Positions 20,801 through 30,700 of a stretch of 64,000 nt of DNA are shown in pieces. How positions within the stretch are numbered: position 1 is the stretch's first letter; every line of letters begins with the position of its first letter. Origin of the DNA: Diplonema papillatum (taxonomy: Eukaryota > Euglenozoa > Diplonemea > Diplonemida > Diplonemidae); contig JAPJBO010000259.1 of NCBI GenBank assembly GCA_030068145.1, positions 62,001 through 126,000 of the forward strand, given 5' to 3'. The notes beneath the pieces are model-generated. The model saw only the letters and a program-made list of their open reading frames with translations, ran no database searches and was not told the origin of the DNA. A program made the position numbers and the translations under genes.

Positions 20801-21631
20801 TTCAATACCGACGTGCACGGTGTTGCTCGGCCAGTTGGCGACTACCTCTTCGCGAGCTTCAGACGCTCCGACGACGAAACCACATCGACGGCGTCGAACC
20901 TGCCGGACCAGGTCGCAGTCTACCACCTTCACGACGGGGAGTACGAGCTCGAGAGCATTCTGAACGAAACCTGCCCGAACCTCCACGGTGCGGCATCCGA
21001 CAGCACGCACGTTGTGTTCGGGTGCACCGGCCACTTGTTGGTGGCGACATTGAACGCGACGAGCGGGAGCGTCACGGCCGCGAGGCTCAGCTACACGGCT
21101 GATCTTGCGGGAATGCAGATGGGATTCCTCGTGTCGCACGAGCACGCGGGGTTGTTCATCGGGTCTGCCTCTCCGCGCAGCAGCGAGGACACGTACTGGT
21201 TCGCTGTGGACGTCGAGCACATGGACATTGAGCTGATCGCCGTGACACACGTGGGCTACAGCGAGTGCGTGATGGGCTACAACGACGAGCACGCCGCAGT
21301 CCTGCACACAGACGGCAAGGTAACCGTGATGGCTGCCGAACTGCACGACGACCACTACGACTGGGAGATTCAGACGGTCGAAATCAGTGCGAGCCCTACG
21401 ACGCTGTACGCTTCTCCGTCCAACGGTGCCTACTATTTGCTCATCGCGAGCCCTGTGGACAAGGAGGTGGTTGTGTTGAACCTGCAAACGAGAGTCGTGA
21501 TGCAGCGTATGTCATTGGACTTTGTCCCGTCTCGTGTTGCATGGATGGGTATCCCGAAAGCAGCTCACCACGACGACGACCATGACGACAATGACCACGA
21601 CGAAGATGATCACGAAGACGACCACGAATAG
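17837..21631 (+). CDS. Secreted triple AztD-like beta-propeller protein, copy 1 (1264 aa)
   Basis: The start ATG gives an N-terminal signal peptide (MRLLPLVVCSLLSCSSA, cleavage before QHTIDSAG). Three homologous domains of about 390 residues follow: about 20-415, 451-840 and 853-1241, each ending in a [12 protein letters not shown] motif. Diagnostic blocks in each are NITG..P..VDVQGDQ.AIWF(D/E)[18 protein letters not shown] and [26 protein letters not shown]. These resemble, from memory, the beta-propeller zinc metallochaperone AztD of bacterial AztABCD systems (its HGVAVP and CP.LHGEA blocks). The linkers are His/Asp-rich (about residues 416-440 and 840-852), and the C-terminal tail (1242-1264) is almost only His, Asp and Glu, as in metal-binding tails. 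There is no membrane segment. Several N-glycosylation sequons (NET, NIT, NTS) fit the secretory route. Role inferred: extracellular or vacuolar zinc binding and delivery. Domains 2 and 3 are nearly identical in DNA (offset 1209 nt). Confidence 0.8.
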   Translation: MRLLPLVVCSLLSCSSAQHTIDSAGRLVISHQGVSSVSVVELDDASTLATFDTGFNVDYMVTAPGSRHALFQSSPSGIVRFVDGRLWREDHVVHLHDYKETPALTPYNITGVFPNSVDVQGDQVAIWFEGDQSVANAKAVVLKSADIVSGSVAPPTVEFNINMRGVARPVGDYLFASFRRPDSETTSTSTILPDQVAVYHLHDGEYEFEGILNETCPNLLAAASDSAHAVFACTGHLLVATLNATNGNVTAAKLSYTADLAGMQMGFLASHEHAGLFIGSASPRGSADTHWFAVDVEHMEIELIVVTRVGYSECVMGYNDEHAVIVHNDGTVTVMAAELHDGHYDWDVQTVTVTAGNAPTTATYHATPSSKAYDAFITNPVDSEVVVLNLQTRNVTQRISLGFVPSRVAWVGIPEAADHDDDHDDDHDDDHDHDDEHTPEEGHHGEGNSSGRLAISHAGAKAMSVLDLTDASILVTFNTSFEADFMITAPGSRHALFQSGTDGIVTFVDGGLWREEHDDHLDDYKRDPALTPYNITGSRPDHVDVQGDQMAIWFDGDETIPASAKVVVLTSADILSGSVSPPTVEFNTDVHGVARPVGDYLFASFRRSDDETTSTASNLPDQVAVYHLHDGEYELESILNETCPNLHGAASDSTHVVFGCTGHLLVATLNATSGSVTAARLSYTADLAGMQMGFLVSHEHAGLFIGSASPRSSEDTYWFAVDVEHMDIELIAVTHVGYSECVMGYNDEHAAVLHSDGKVTVMAAELHDDHYDWEIQTVEISASPTTLYASPSNDAYTLLIANPVDKEVVVLNLQTRTVTQRITLDFVPSRVAWVGIPEAADHDDHAAEEEHLEGRLAIAHEDAAALSVVELDDASTLVTFNTSFEADFMITAPGSRHALFQSGTDGIVTFVDGGLWREEHDDHLDDYKRDPALTPYNITGSRPDHVDVQGDQMAIWFDGDETIPASAKVVVLTSADILSGSVSPPTVEFNTDVHGVARPVGDYLFASFRRSDDETTSTASNLPDQVAVYHLHDGEYELESILNETCPNLHGAASDSTHVVFGCTGHLLVATLNATSGSVTAARLSYTADLAGMQMGFLVSHEHAGLFIGSASPRSSEDTYWFAVDVEHMDIELIAVTHVGYSECVMGYNDEHAAVLHTDGKVTVMAAELHDDHYDWEIQTVEISASPTTLYASPSNGAYYLLIASPVDKEVVVLNLQTRVVMQRMSLDFVPSRVAWMGIPKAAHHDDDHDDNDHDEDDHEDDHE

Positions 21632-22731
21632 GAACGCGAGGCCACCAAATCACGGCAGGCCGCTGAGCTCGGGGCGAAGGCTGAATGGAGGCGAGGCTTC
21701 CTGGCATACTAATCATTAGATACGCTGTGATCAAGTCAGCGAAGTCGTTTTAACAGAAACTCGCGGGGGAAAAAAAAAAAAAACAAGCACAAAAAACACG
21801 TTATCCGCCTCTCTGGATAGCAGCCAAACTCTTTGCTTGCTTCTACGAGAGCGTGTTCGACAACCCCCAACGCAGCACAGACTCCGTTCCGGGTTGTGAG
21901 TGCGTAGGGCCTGATCCGAAGAACCTGGACCCTTAGGTAGAAAGGGACCACCCGTCCCCCGTCTCTAGAGCTGGGCGTCAAGCACAAATCGTGTCTACCC
22001 CGTTGTTTCTTCCTTCCTTTTTCCTCTCGCTCTCTCCCCTCGCGACGAAGATGGCAAGTAAATGCGGAAACGAACCGGGTTCCTAGTTTTCTGATCATTG
22101 CAGGAAATCGTGACACAGAGAGAAGTCGCTATTTTTACCCAGCGCGCAAATGTTTCTGTTCCGCCTTCCGTCTTTGGATGAGCGACACGCGTTTACTTGC
22201 CGTCTTAGGCTCGGCATAGAAGCAGCGGCACGGATCCCTCGTTCCGCCGCTGTGCGCCGCTCCAGCAGAAACTGAAGCGAGCTTTCCTTGAAAACCGTGA
22301 GCTAAGCGTTGATTCGCGTGACCACCTCACGCTTGTTCTCGTACATCACATCAGTATCTTCTCCCTTCCCTGTTTGGCTTAACAAGTGTGCTCAACACCC
22401 CCACCGCGGCACAGGTTTTGATTACCTGAGGGTATGCGTGAGACCAAGAGCCTTCGAGTTGGCAAGGCGCTGCCCATTCCTGCGTCTGGAGCTGGGTGTC
22501 GAAGCACAAGTTGTATTTTTTCCCGCTGTTTCTTCCTTCCTTTTCCTCTCGCTCTCTCCCCTCAGGACGAAGATGCCAAGTAATTGCGGAAACGAACCCT
22601 GATCCTCTCTAATTTTCTGATCGCTGCAGGAAACCGTGACAACAGAAGGAGTCGCCACTCCAACCACAGCCATTTCCTGGCACGTAAGTGTTTCTGTTTT
22701 GGCCTACTTCTTCCACCTTTGCTCTGACATC
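21632..22731. other. 3' flank of AztD-like copy 1 with repeat modules
   Basis: No gene is seen. There is a run of 14 A at about 21769-21783, then two related stretches that recur downstream of other cluster genes. One at about 21840-22100 (cf. 41158-41310) contains gcagcacagactccgttcc. One at about 22375-22620 (cf. 41612, 51336) contains tgctcaacacccccacc and ends in a pyrimidine tract plus CAG. These look like duplicated 3'-flank DNA rather than coding sequence. Confidence 0.5.
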
Positions 22732-22740
22732 GGGCTGATG

Positions 22741-23035
22741 CCCATAACGGTAAACAAATCTAAGTTTTTGCCCATAACGGAATAGCTGCCTAAGTTTTTG
22801 CCCATAGCGGTATGGAAATCGAAGTTTTTGCCCATAACGGTATGGAAATCGAAGTTTTTGCCCATAACGGTACACGATTGTGACCAAACCGGTTTTGAGA
22901 CCAAAAAATTAGCCGCGCCAAAAAACGGCCTGACCCATTTTGAATCGACGGTACACGATTGTGAAGTTTTTGCCCAAACCGGTTTTGAGACCAAAAAATG
23001 AGCCGCGCCAAAAAAACGCCTGACCGATTTTGAAT
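22741..23035. repeat. Subterminal tandem repeats of the MULE-like element
   Basis: About five copies of a 31-bp unit containing aagtttttgcccataacgg (22741-22880) are followed by two copies of a unit of about 110 bp containing ccggttttgagaccaaaaaa (22870-23035). Confidence 0.85.
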
Positions 23036-23479
23036 CAGTGCAGAAATTCTTTCGACCCCCCCAGCCTGACCAGTTCGATTCAGCCACACCGAAACGTACG
23101 AGGGTTGACCTGGGTTCACAGGCCGGTTGACGCGTGCGGGCGGCTGTGCTGGGAGAAGGCAGGTTACTTGATGATGTGATCGGGCCAGTAACCCAACGTC
23201 CCCCGGCCATGCGCGAACTACCGAGCAGCGACTTCGAGCTGAGTCTCCAAAGAGTTTGAAACCTCGTTTTCGTGCATGTTGTATAATTCCGGTTTTATCC
23301 CGCAAAATTTAGAGAGATCGGGAATTGATCAGCGGGTGGATGGAAGTTCCTGTTGGCGGAATCGAACTGGCGGAAAACACAAAAGAAATTGCCACTTTGA
23401 ACAGCTAAAGGCGAGCATGAAAAGTAAGAAGGACCTTTTCACGCCAACGTGCGAAAAGTTGGTCCAAAATTTGAACCCA

Positions 23480-23600
23480 AACCTTGAACCCAAAACTTGG
23501 ACCCAATACTTGGACCCAAAACTTGGATCCAAAACTTGGACCCAATACTTGGACCCAAAACTTGGAGTCAAAACTTGCCCAATACTTGGACCCACAAGAC
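23480..23600. repeat. 13-bp tandem repeat (ggacccaaaactt) inside the element
   Basis: About eight slightly variable copies of the 13-mer occur, with related copies and a partial inversion (gtgggtccaagtttgggtc) just after. The second element copy has one extra 13-bp unit, which accounts for most of its extra length. Confidence 0.8.
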
Positions 23601-23775
23601 TGTGGGTCCAAGTTTGGGTCGTGGCACAAGTTTGGCCAGAACTTGGACCCAAAACTTCGACCAAAGTAAGGACCCAAAATCCACACATACCGTTATGGGC
23701 AAAATTTTGCGACTAAACCGTTATGGGCAAAAACTTAGATTTGTCTACCGTTATGGGCATCAGCCCTCTGACATC

Positions 23776-23995
23776 CCATCAAAGTCCTTCTTCCTTTCCT
23801 GTTCCGAGAAGAGAAGTGTGCTCAACACCCCCACTGCGGCACGGGTGTCGATGACTTGATGGTATGCGTGAGGCTATGCGCCCTCGGATCTGTCTTGGCA
23901 CGAAGCCGCCCGTCCCCGAGATGGGTGTCGAACAATCCTCCCGTTCCTTTTCCTGCTTCTTCTTTCAGAGTTGACGTCTTAGTCCTTCTCACCTT
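23776..23995. repeat. 3'-flank module, type b
   Basis: It contains tgctcaacacccccactg and ends in a pyrimidine tract plus CAG. Related copies are at about 30408-30627, 43428-43660 and 51864-52105. It precedes the tandem unit, so it may also serve as upstream sequence of the next gene. Confidence 0.7.
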
Positions 23996-24452
23996 CAGGA
24001 AACACAAGAGACTACTTAGTCTATGTTGCTTCCAGTTTCGTTTCTTCGTTTGCGTGTTCCCAGAATGAGCGAAGCCGTATGTCTGATCATTTACGACACA
24101 AAAAGCAGCATATTTCTGACGCTGGTCGCTTGTGGTAGCTGCTAGAGGAATTGCTTCCTGCATGCAGCTTTCTCGCGGCTTTTCGAAGTATGTGCAACGG
24201 ACACTGCTGCCTCAGTATCGTCCGTTGATTGCATCATTTGCAGCATGCATGAGATACGTCGGGTCTGGTAGCCTGTAGATGTGAATCGACAGCGAACGCA
24301 CTGCGTTTCCACCTTCACCCTGGTTGGCAGAACGCATGTGAAAATTGCTCCCCACGAACATGCATGGGAAGCCGTGCTCTGCCTAAATAATATGCTGAGA
24401 CTTTTCCCCAGATTTCATCCCCCCCCCTCCGAATATCAAAGGAACGGAAGAC

Positions 24453-27400
24453 ATGCGGCTGTTGCCACTAGTTGTCTGCTCTCTGCTCAGCTGCTCGTCG
24501 GCTCAGCATACCATTGACTCAGCAGGTCGCCTGGTCATCAGCCACCAAGGTGTTTCCTCCGTGTCCGTCGTGGAGTTGGATGACGCAAGCACTCTTGCGA
24601 CCTTCGACACGGGTTTTAACGTAGACTACATGGTCACGGCACCGGGATCGCGGCATGCCCTGTTCCAGAGCAGCCCATCAGGCATCGTGAGGTTCGTAGA
24701 CGGCCGTCTGTGGCGTGAAGATCACGTTGTCCACCTGCACGATTACAAAGAGACCCCTGCTCTCACGCCGTACAACATCACTGGCGTGTTCCCGAACAGT
24801 GTCGATGTCCAGGGCGACCAAGTGGCCATATGGTTCGAAGGCGATCAGTCAGTTGCCAACGCGAAGGCTGTTGTGCTGAAGTCAGCGGACATCGTGAGCG
24901 GGAGTGTCGCCCCCCCGACAGTGGAATTCAACATCAACATGCGCGGTGTTGCTCGGCCAGTTGGCGACTACCTCTTCGCGAGCTTCAGACGTCCCGACAG
25001 CGAGACCACATCGACCAGCACCATCCTGCCTGACCAGGTCGCAGTCTACCACCTTCACGACGGAGAGTACGAGTTCGAGGGCATTCTGAATGAAACCTGC
25101 CCGAACCTTTTAGCCGCGGCGTCGGACAGCGCGCACGCTGTGTTCGCGTGCACCGGCCATTTGTTGGTGGCGACATTGAACGCAACGAACGGGAACGTCA
25201 CGGCTGCGAAGCTCAGCTACACGGCTGATCTTGCGGGAATGCAGATGGGATTCCTCGCGTCGCACGAGCACGCGGGGTTGTTCATCGGGTCTGCCTCTCC
25301 GCGTGGCAGCGCGGACACGCACTGGTTCGCTGTGGACGTCGAGCACATGGAAATTGAGCTGATCGTGGTGACACGCGTTGGCTACAGCGAGTGCGTGATG
25401 GGCTACAACGACGAGCACGCAGTCATCGTCCACAACGACGGCACCGTAACCGTGATGGCTGCCGAACTGCACGACGGCCACTACGACTGGGACGTTCAGA
25501 CCGTGACAGTCACTGCGGGGAATGCGCCGACCACTGCCACATACCACGCCACTCCGTCCAGCAAAGCTTACGACGCCTTCATCACCAACCCTGTAGACTC
25601 GGAAGTGGTAGTGTTGAACCTGCAAACGAGGAACGTGACGCAGCGCATTTCGTTGGGCTTTGTCCCGTCTCGTGTTGCGTGGGTGGGTATCCCGGAGGCG
25701 GCTGACCACGACGACGACCATGACGACGACCACGATGATGACCACGACCACGACGACGAACACACCCCCGAGGAGGGCCACCACGGTGAAGGGAATTCGT
25801 CAGGTCGCCTGGCTATCAGTCATGCGGGTGCAAAGGCCATGTCCGTGCTGGATTTGACTGACGCCAGTATTCTTGTGACCTTCAACACGAGTTTCGAGGC
25901 TGACTTCATGATCACGGCACCGGGGTCGCGGCATGCTCTGTTCCAGAGCGGCACAGACGGCATCGTAACGTTCGTAGACGGCGGGCTTTGGCGCGAAGAA
26001 CACGATGACCACCTGGACGATTACAAACGGGACCCTGCACTGACGCCGTACAACATCACTGGCTCACGACCGGACCATGTCGATGTCCAGGGCGACCAAA
26101 TGGCCATATGGTTCGACGGCGACGAGACGATCCCTGCCAGTGCGAAGGTTGTGGTGCTGACGTCGGCGGACATTCTGAGCGGCAGTGTCTCCCCCCCGAC
26201 GGTCGAATTCAATACCGACGTGCACGGTGTTGCTCGGCCAGTTGGCGACTACCTCTTCGCGAGCTTCAGACGCTCCGACGACGAAACCACATCGACGGCG
26301 TCGAACCTGCCGGACCAGGTCGCAGTCTACCACCTTCACGACGGGGAGTACGAGCTCGAGAGCATTCTGAACGAAACCTGCCCGAACCTCCACGGTGCGG
26401 CATCCGACAGCACGCACGTTGTGTTCGGGTGCACCGGCCACTTGTTGGTGGCGACATTGAACGCGACGAGCGGGAGCGTCACGGCCGCGAGGCTCAGCTA
26501 CACGGCTGATCTTGCGGGAATGCAGATGGGATTCCTCGTGTCGCACGAGCACGCGGGGTTGTTCATCGGGTCTGCCTCTCCGCGCAGCAGCGAGGACACG
26601 TACTGGTTCGCTGTGGACGTCGAGCACATGGACATTGAGCTGATCGCCGTGACACACGTGGGCTACAGCGAGTGCGTGATGGGCTACAACGACGAGCACG
26701 CCGCGGTCCTGCACTCAGACGGCAAGGTAACCGTGATGGCTGCCGAACTGCACGACGACCACTATGACTGGGAGATTCAGACGGTCGAAATCAGTGCGAG
26801 CCCTACGACGCTGTACGCTTCTCCGTCCAACGATGCGTACACTTTGCTCATCGCGAACCCTGTGGACAAGGAGGTGGTTGTGTTGAACCTGCAAACGAGG
26901 ACTGTGACCCAGCGCATTACGTTGGACTTTGTCCCGTCTCGTGTTGCGTGGGTGGGCATCCCGGAAGCGGCTGACCACGACGACCACGCTGCCGAGGAAG
27001 AGCATCTTGAAGGTCGGCTGGCCATCGCTCATGAAGATGCCGCCGCTTTGTCCGTTGTGGAGTTGGATGACGCCAGTACTCTTGTGACCTTCAACACGAG
27101 TTTCGAAGCTGACTTCATGATCACGGCACCGGGGTCGCGGCATGCTCTGTTCCAGAGCGGCACAGACGGCATCGTAACGTTCGTAGACGGCGGGCTTTGG
27201 CGCGAAGAACACGATGACCACCTGGACGATTACAAACGGGACCCTGCACTGACGCCGTACAACATCACTGGCTCACGACCGGACCATGTCGATGTCCAGG
27301 GCGACCAAATGGCCATATGGTTCGACGGCGACGAGACGATCCCTGCCAGTGCGAAGGTTGTGGTGCTGACGTCGGCGGACATTCTGAGCGGCAGTGTCTC

Positions 27401-28247
27401 CCCCCCGACGGTCGAATTCAATACCGACGTGCACGGTGTTGCTCGGCCAGTTGGCGACTACCTCTTCGCGAGCTTCAGACGCTCCGACGACGAAACCACA
27501 TCGACGGCGTCGAACCTGCCGGACCAGGTCGCAGTCTACCACCTTCACGACGGGGAGTACGAGCTCGAGAGCATTCTGAACGAAACCTGCCCGAACCTCC
27601 ACGGTGCGGCATCCGACAGCACGCACGTTGTGTTCGGGTGCACCGGCCACTTGTTGGTGGCGACATTGAACGCGACGAGCGGGAGCGTCACGGCCGCGAG
27701 GCTCAGCTACACGGCTGATCTTGCGGGAATGCAGATGGGATTCCTCGTGTCGCACGAGCACGCGGGGTTGTTCATCGGGTCTGCCTCTCCGCGCAGCAGC
27801 GAGGACACGTACTGGTTCGCTGTGGACGTCGAGCACATGGACATTGAGCTGATCGCCGTGACACACGTGGGCTACAGCGAGTGCGTGATGGGCTACAACG
27901 ACGAGCACGCCGCAGTCCTGCACACAGACGGCAAGGTAACCGTGATGGCTGCCGAACTGCACGACGACCACTACGACTGGGAGATTCAGACGGTCGAAAT
28001 CAGTGCGAGCCCTACGACGCTGTACGCTTCTCCGTCCAACGGTGCCTACTATTTGCTCATCGCGAGCCCTGTGGACAAGGAGGTGGTTGTGTTGAACCTG
28101 CAAACGAGAGTCGTGATGCAGCGTATGTCATTGGACTTTGTCCCGTCTCGTGTTGCATGGATGGGTATCCCGAAAGCAGCTCACCACGACGACGACCATG
28201 ACGACAATGACCACGACGAAGATGATCACGAAGACGACCACGAATAG
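24453..28247 (+). CDS. Secreted triple AztD-like beta-propeller protein, copy 2 (1264 aa)
   Basis: The predicted protein is identical over all 1264 residues to the one at 17837-21631: the same signal peptide, three AztD-like domains, His/Asp linkers and acidic-His tail. The preceding 450 bases are also almost unchanged, so the promoter is duplicated as well and both copies should be expressed alike. Complete identity of such a long protein means a very recent duplication, ongoing gene conversion, or an assembly duplication. Dosage increase of a secreted metal-binding protein is the simplest biological reading. Confidence 0.8.
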   Translation: MRLLPLVVCSLLSCSSAQHTIDSAGRLVISHQGVSSVSVVELDDASTLATFDTGFNVDYMVTAPGSRHALFQSSPSGIVRFVDGRLWREDHVVHLHDYKETPALTPYNITGVFPNSVDVQGDQVAIWFEGDQSVANAKAVVLKSADIVSGSVAPPTVEFNINMRGVARPVGDYLFASFRRPDSETTSTSTILPDQVAVYHLHDGEYEFEGILNETCPNLLAAASDSAHAVFACTGHLLVATLNATNGNVTAAKLSYTADLAGMQMGFLASHEHAGLFIGSASPRGSADTHWFAVDVEHMEIELIVVTRVGYSECVMGYNDEHAVIVHNDGTVTVMAAELHDGHYDWDVQTVTVTAGNAPTTATYHATPSSKAYDAFITNPVDSEVVVLNLQTRNVTQRISLGFVPSRVAWVGIPEAADHDDDHDDDHDDDHDHDDEHTPEEGHHGEGNSSGRLAISHAGAKAMSVLDLTDASILVTFNTSFEADFMITAPGSRHALFQSGTDGIVTFVDGGLWREEHDDHLDDYKRDPALTPYNITGSRPDHVDVQGDQMAIWFDGDETIPASAKVVVLTSADILSGSVSPPTVEFNTDVHGVARPVGDYLFASFRRSDDETTSTASNLPDQVAVYHLHDGEYELESILNETCPNLHGAASDSTHVVFGCTGHLLVATLNATSGSVTAARLSYTADLAGMQMGFLVSHEHAGLFIGSASPRSSEDTYWFAVDVEHMDIELIAVTHVGYSECVMGYNDEHAAVLHSDGKVTVMAAELHDDHYDWEIQTVEISASPTTLYASPSNDAYTLLIANPVDKEVVVLNLQTRTVTQRITLDFVPSRVAWVGIPEAADHDDHAAEEEHLEGRLAIAHEDAAALSVVELDDASTLVTFNTSFEADFMITAPGSRHALFQSGTDGIVTFVDGGLWREEHDDHLDDYKRDPALTPYNITGSRPDHVDVQGDQMAIWFDGDETIPASAKVVVLTSADILSGSVSPPTVEFNTDVHGVARPVGDYLFASFRRSDDETTSTASNLPDQVAVYHLHDGEYELESILNETCPNLHGAASDSTHVVFGCTGHLLVATLNATSGSVTAARLSYTADLAGMQMGFLVSHEHAGLFIGSASPRSSEDTYWFAVDVEHMDIELIAVTHVGYSECVMGYNDEHAAVLHTDGKVTVMAAELHDDHYDWEIQTVEISASPTTLYASPSNGAYYLLIASPVDKEVVVLNLQTRVVMQRMSLDFVPSRVAWMGIPKAAHHDDDHDDNDHDEDDHEDDHE

Positions 28248-29347
28248 GAACGCGAGGCCACCAAATCACGGCAGGCCGCTGAGCTCGGGGCGAAGGCTGA
28301 ATGGAGGCGAGGCTTCCTGGCATACTAATCATTAGATACGCTGTGATCAAGTCAGCGAAGTCGTTTTAACAGAAACTCGCGGGGGAAAAAAAAAAAAAAC
28401 AAGCACAAAAAACACGTTATCCGCCTCTCTGGATAGCAGCCAAACTCTTTGCTTGCTTCTACGAGAGCGTGTTCGACAACCCCCAACGCAGCACAGACTC
28501 CGTTCCGGGTTGTGAGTGCGTAGGGCCTGATCCGAAGAACCTGGACCCTTAGGTAGAAAGGGACCACCCGTCCCCCGTCTCTAGAGCTGGGCGTCAAGCA
28601 CAAATCGTGTCTACCCCGTTGTTTCTTCCTTCCTTTTTCCTCTCGCTCTCTCCCCTCGCGACGAAGATGGCAAGTAAATGCGGAAACGAACCGGGTTCCT
28701 AGTTTTCTGATCATTGCAGGAAATCGTGACACAGAGAGAAGTCGCTATTTTTACCCAGCGCGCAAATGTTTCTGTTCCGCCTTCCGTCTTTGGATGAGCG
28801 ACACGCGTTTACTTGCCGTCTTAGGCTCGGCATAGAAGCAGCGGCACGGATCCCTCGTTCCGCCGCTGTGCGCCGCTCCAGCAGAAACTGAAGCGAGCTT
28901 TCCTTGAAAACCGTGAGCTAAGCGTTGATTCGCGTGACCACCTCACGCTTGTTCTCGTACATCACATCAGTATCTTCTCCCTTCCCTGTTTGGCTTAACA
29001 AGTGTGCTCAACACCCCCACCGCGGCACAGGTTTTGATTACCTGAGGGTATGCGTGAGACCAAGAGCCTTCGAGTTGGCAAGGCGCTGCCCATTCCTGCG
29101 TCTGGAGCTGGGTGTCGAAGCACAAGTTGTATTTTTTCCCGCTGTTTCTTCCTTCCTTTTCCTCTCGCTCTCTCCCCTCAGGACGAAGATGCCAAGTAAT
29201 TGCGGAAACGAACCCTGATCCTCTCTAATTTTCTGATCGCTGCAGGAAACCGTGACAACAGAAGGAGTCGCCACTCCAACCACAGCCATTTCCTGGCACG
29301 TAAGTGTTTCTGTTTTGGCCTACTTCTTCCACCTTTGCTCTGACATC
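28248..29347. other. 3' flank of AztD-like copy 2
   Basis: Same content as 21632-22731: poly-A run, two 3'-flank modules, no gene. Confidence 0.5.
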
Positions 29348-30398
29348 GGGCTGATGCCCATAACGGTAAACAAATCTAAGTTTTTGCCCATAACGGAATA
29401 GCTGCCTAAGTTTTTGCCCATAGCGGTATGGAAATCGAAGTTTTTGCCCATAACGGTATGGAAATCGAAGTTTTTGCCCATAACGGTACACGATTGTGAC
29501 CAAACCGGTTTTGAGACCAAAAAATTAGCCGCGCCAAAAAACGGCCTGACCCATTTTGAATCGACGGTACACGATTGTGAAGTTTTTGCCCAAACCGGTT
29601 TTGAGACCAAAAAATGAGCCGCGCCAAAAAAACGCCTGACCGATTTTGAATCAGTGCAGAAATTCTTTCGACCCCCCCAGCCTGACCGGTTCGATTCAGC
29701 CACACCGAAACGTACGAGGGTTGACCTGGGTTCACAGGCCCGTTGACGCGTGCGGGCGGCTGGTGCTGGGAGAAGGCAGGTTACTTGATGATGTGATCGG
29801 GCCAGTAACCCAACGTCCCCCGGCCATGCGCGAACTACCGAGCAGCGACTTCGAGCTGAGTCTCCAAAGAGTTTGAAACCTCGTTTTCCTGCATGTTGTA
29901 TAATCCCGGTTTTATCCCGCAAAATTTAGAGAGATCGGGAATTGATCAGCGGGTGGATGGAAGTTCCTGTTGGCGGAATTGAACTGGCGGAAAACACAAA
30001 AGAAATTGCCACTTTGAACAGCTAAAGGCGAGCATGAAAAGTACGAAGGACCTTTTCACGCCAACGTGCGAAAAGTTGGTCCAAAATTTGAACCCAAACC
30101 TTGAACCCAAAACTTGGACCCAAAACTTGGACCCAATACTTGGACCCAAAACTTGGATCCAAAACTTGGACCCAATACTTGGACCCAAAACTTGGAGTCA
30201 AAACTTGCCCAATACTTGGACCCACAAGACTGTGGGTCCAAGTTTGGGTCGTGGCACAAGTTTGGCCAGAACTTCGACCCAAAACTTCGACCAAAGTAAG
30301 GACCCAAAATCCACACACGTACCGTTATGGGCAAAATTTTGCGACTAAACCGTTATGGGCAAAAACTTAGATTTGTCTACCGTTATGGGCATCAGCCC
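29348..30398. mobile_element. MULE-like non-autonomous DNA transposon, copy 2
   Basis: Same TIRs and the same flanking TCTGACATC 9-mers as copy 1, so it was carried along by the tandem duplication and is not a second insertion. It is 1051 bp, 16 bp longer than copy 1, chiefly one more 13-bp repeat. Confidence 0.8.
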
Positions 30399-30407
30399 TC
30401 TGACATC

Positions 30408-30627
30408 CCATCAAAGTCCTTCTTCCTTTCCTGTTCCGAGAAGAGAAGTGTGCTCAACACCCCCACTGCGGCACGGGTGTCGATGACTTGATGGTATGCG
30501 TGAGGCTATGCGCCCTCGGATCTGTCTTGGCACGAAGCCGCCCGTCCCCGAGATGGGTGTCGAACAATCCTCCCGTTCCTTTTCCTGCTTCTTCTTTCAG
30601 AGTTGACGTCTTAGTCCTTCTCACCTT
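30408..30627. repeat. 3'-flank module, type b (second copy)
   Basis: Near-identical to 23776-23995. Confidence 0.7.
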
Positions 30628-30700
30628 CAGGAAACACAAGAGACTACTTAGTCTATGTTGCTTCCAGTTTCGTTTCTTCGTTTGCGTGTTCCCAGAATTA
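30628..30700. repeat. Truncated third tandem unit
   Basis: It starts with caggaaacacaagagactac exactly like units 1 and 2 and loses similarity near 30698 (cccagaattaacc versus cccagaatgagcg). It marks the right breakpoint of the tandem array. Confidence 0.85.

Larger units (their letters stand above)
22732..23766. mobile_element. MULE-like non-autonomous DNA transposon, copy 1
   Basis: The ends are inverted repeats: the first 49 bases from 22732 (gggctgatgcccataacggt...) match the reverse complement of the last 49 bases with one mismatch. The element is flanked on both sides by the identical 9-mer TCTGACATC (22723-22731 and 23767-23775). A 9-bp target-site duplication with long TIRs is typical of Mutator-like elements. 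The subterminal regions carry many copies of cccataacgg. No transposase frame is present in the 1035 bp, so it is non-autonomous. Confidence 0.8.
17371..23995. repeat. 6.6-kb tandem duplication, unit 1
   Basis: It starts at caggaaacacaagagactac and runs up to the same sequence at 23996. It holds the first secreted AztD-like gene, its 3' flank, a MULE-like element and a 3'-flank module. It differs from unit 2 by only scattered substitutions and a few short indels. The predicted proteins of the two units are identical. Confidence 0.95.
23996..30627. repeat. 6.6-kb tandem duplication, unit 2
   Basis: Near-identical to 17371-23995. It is 7 bp longer overall: a 9-bp deletion near its start and 16 bp gained inside the transposon copy. 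A fragment of a third unit (30628 to about 30700) follows at once. Confidence 0.95.
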
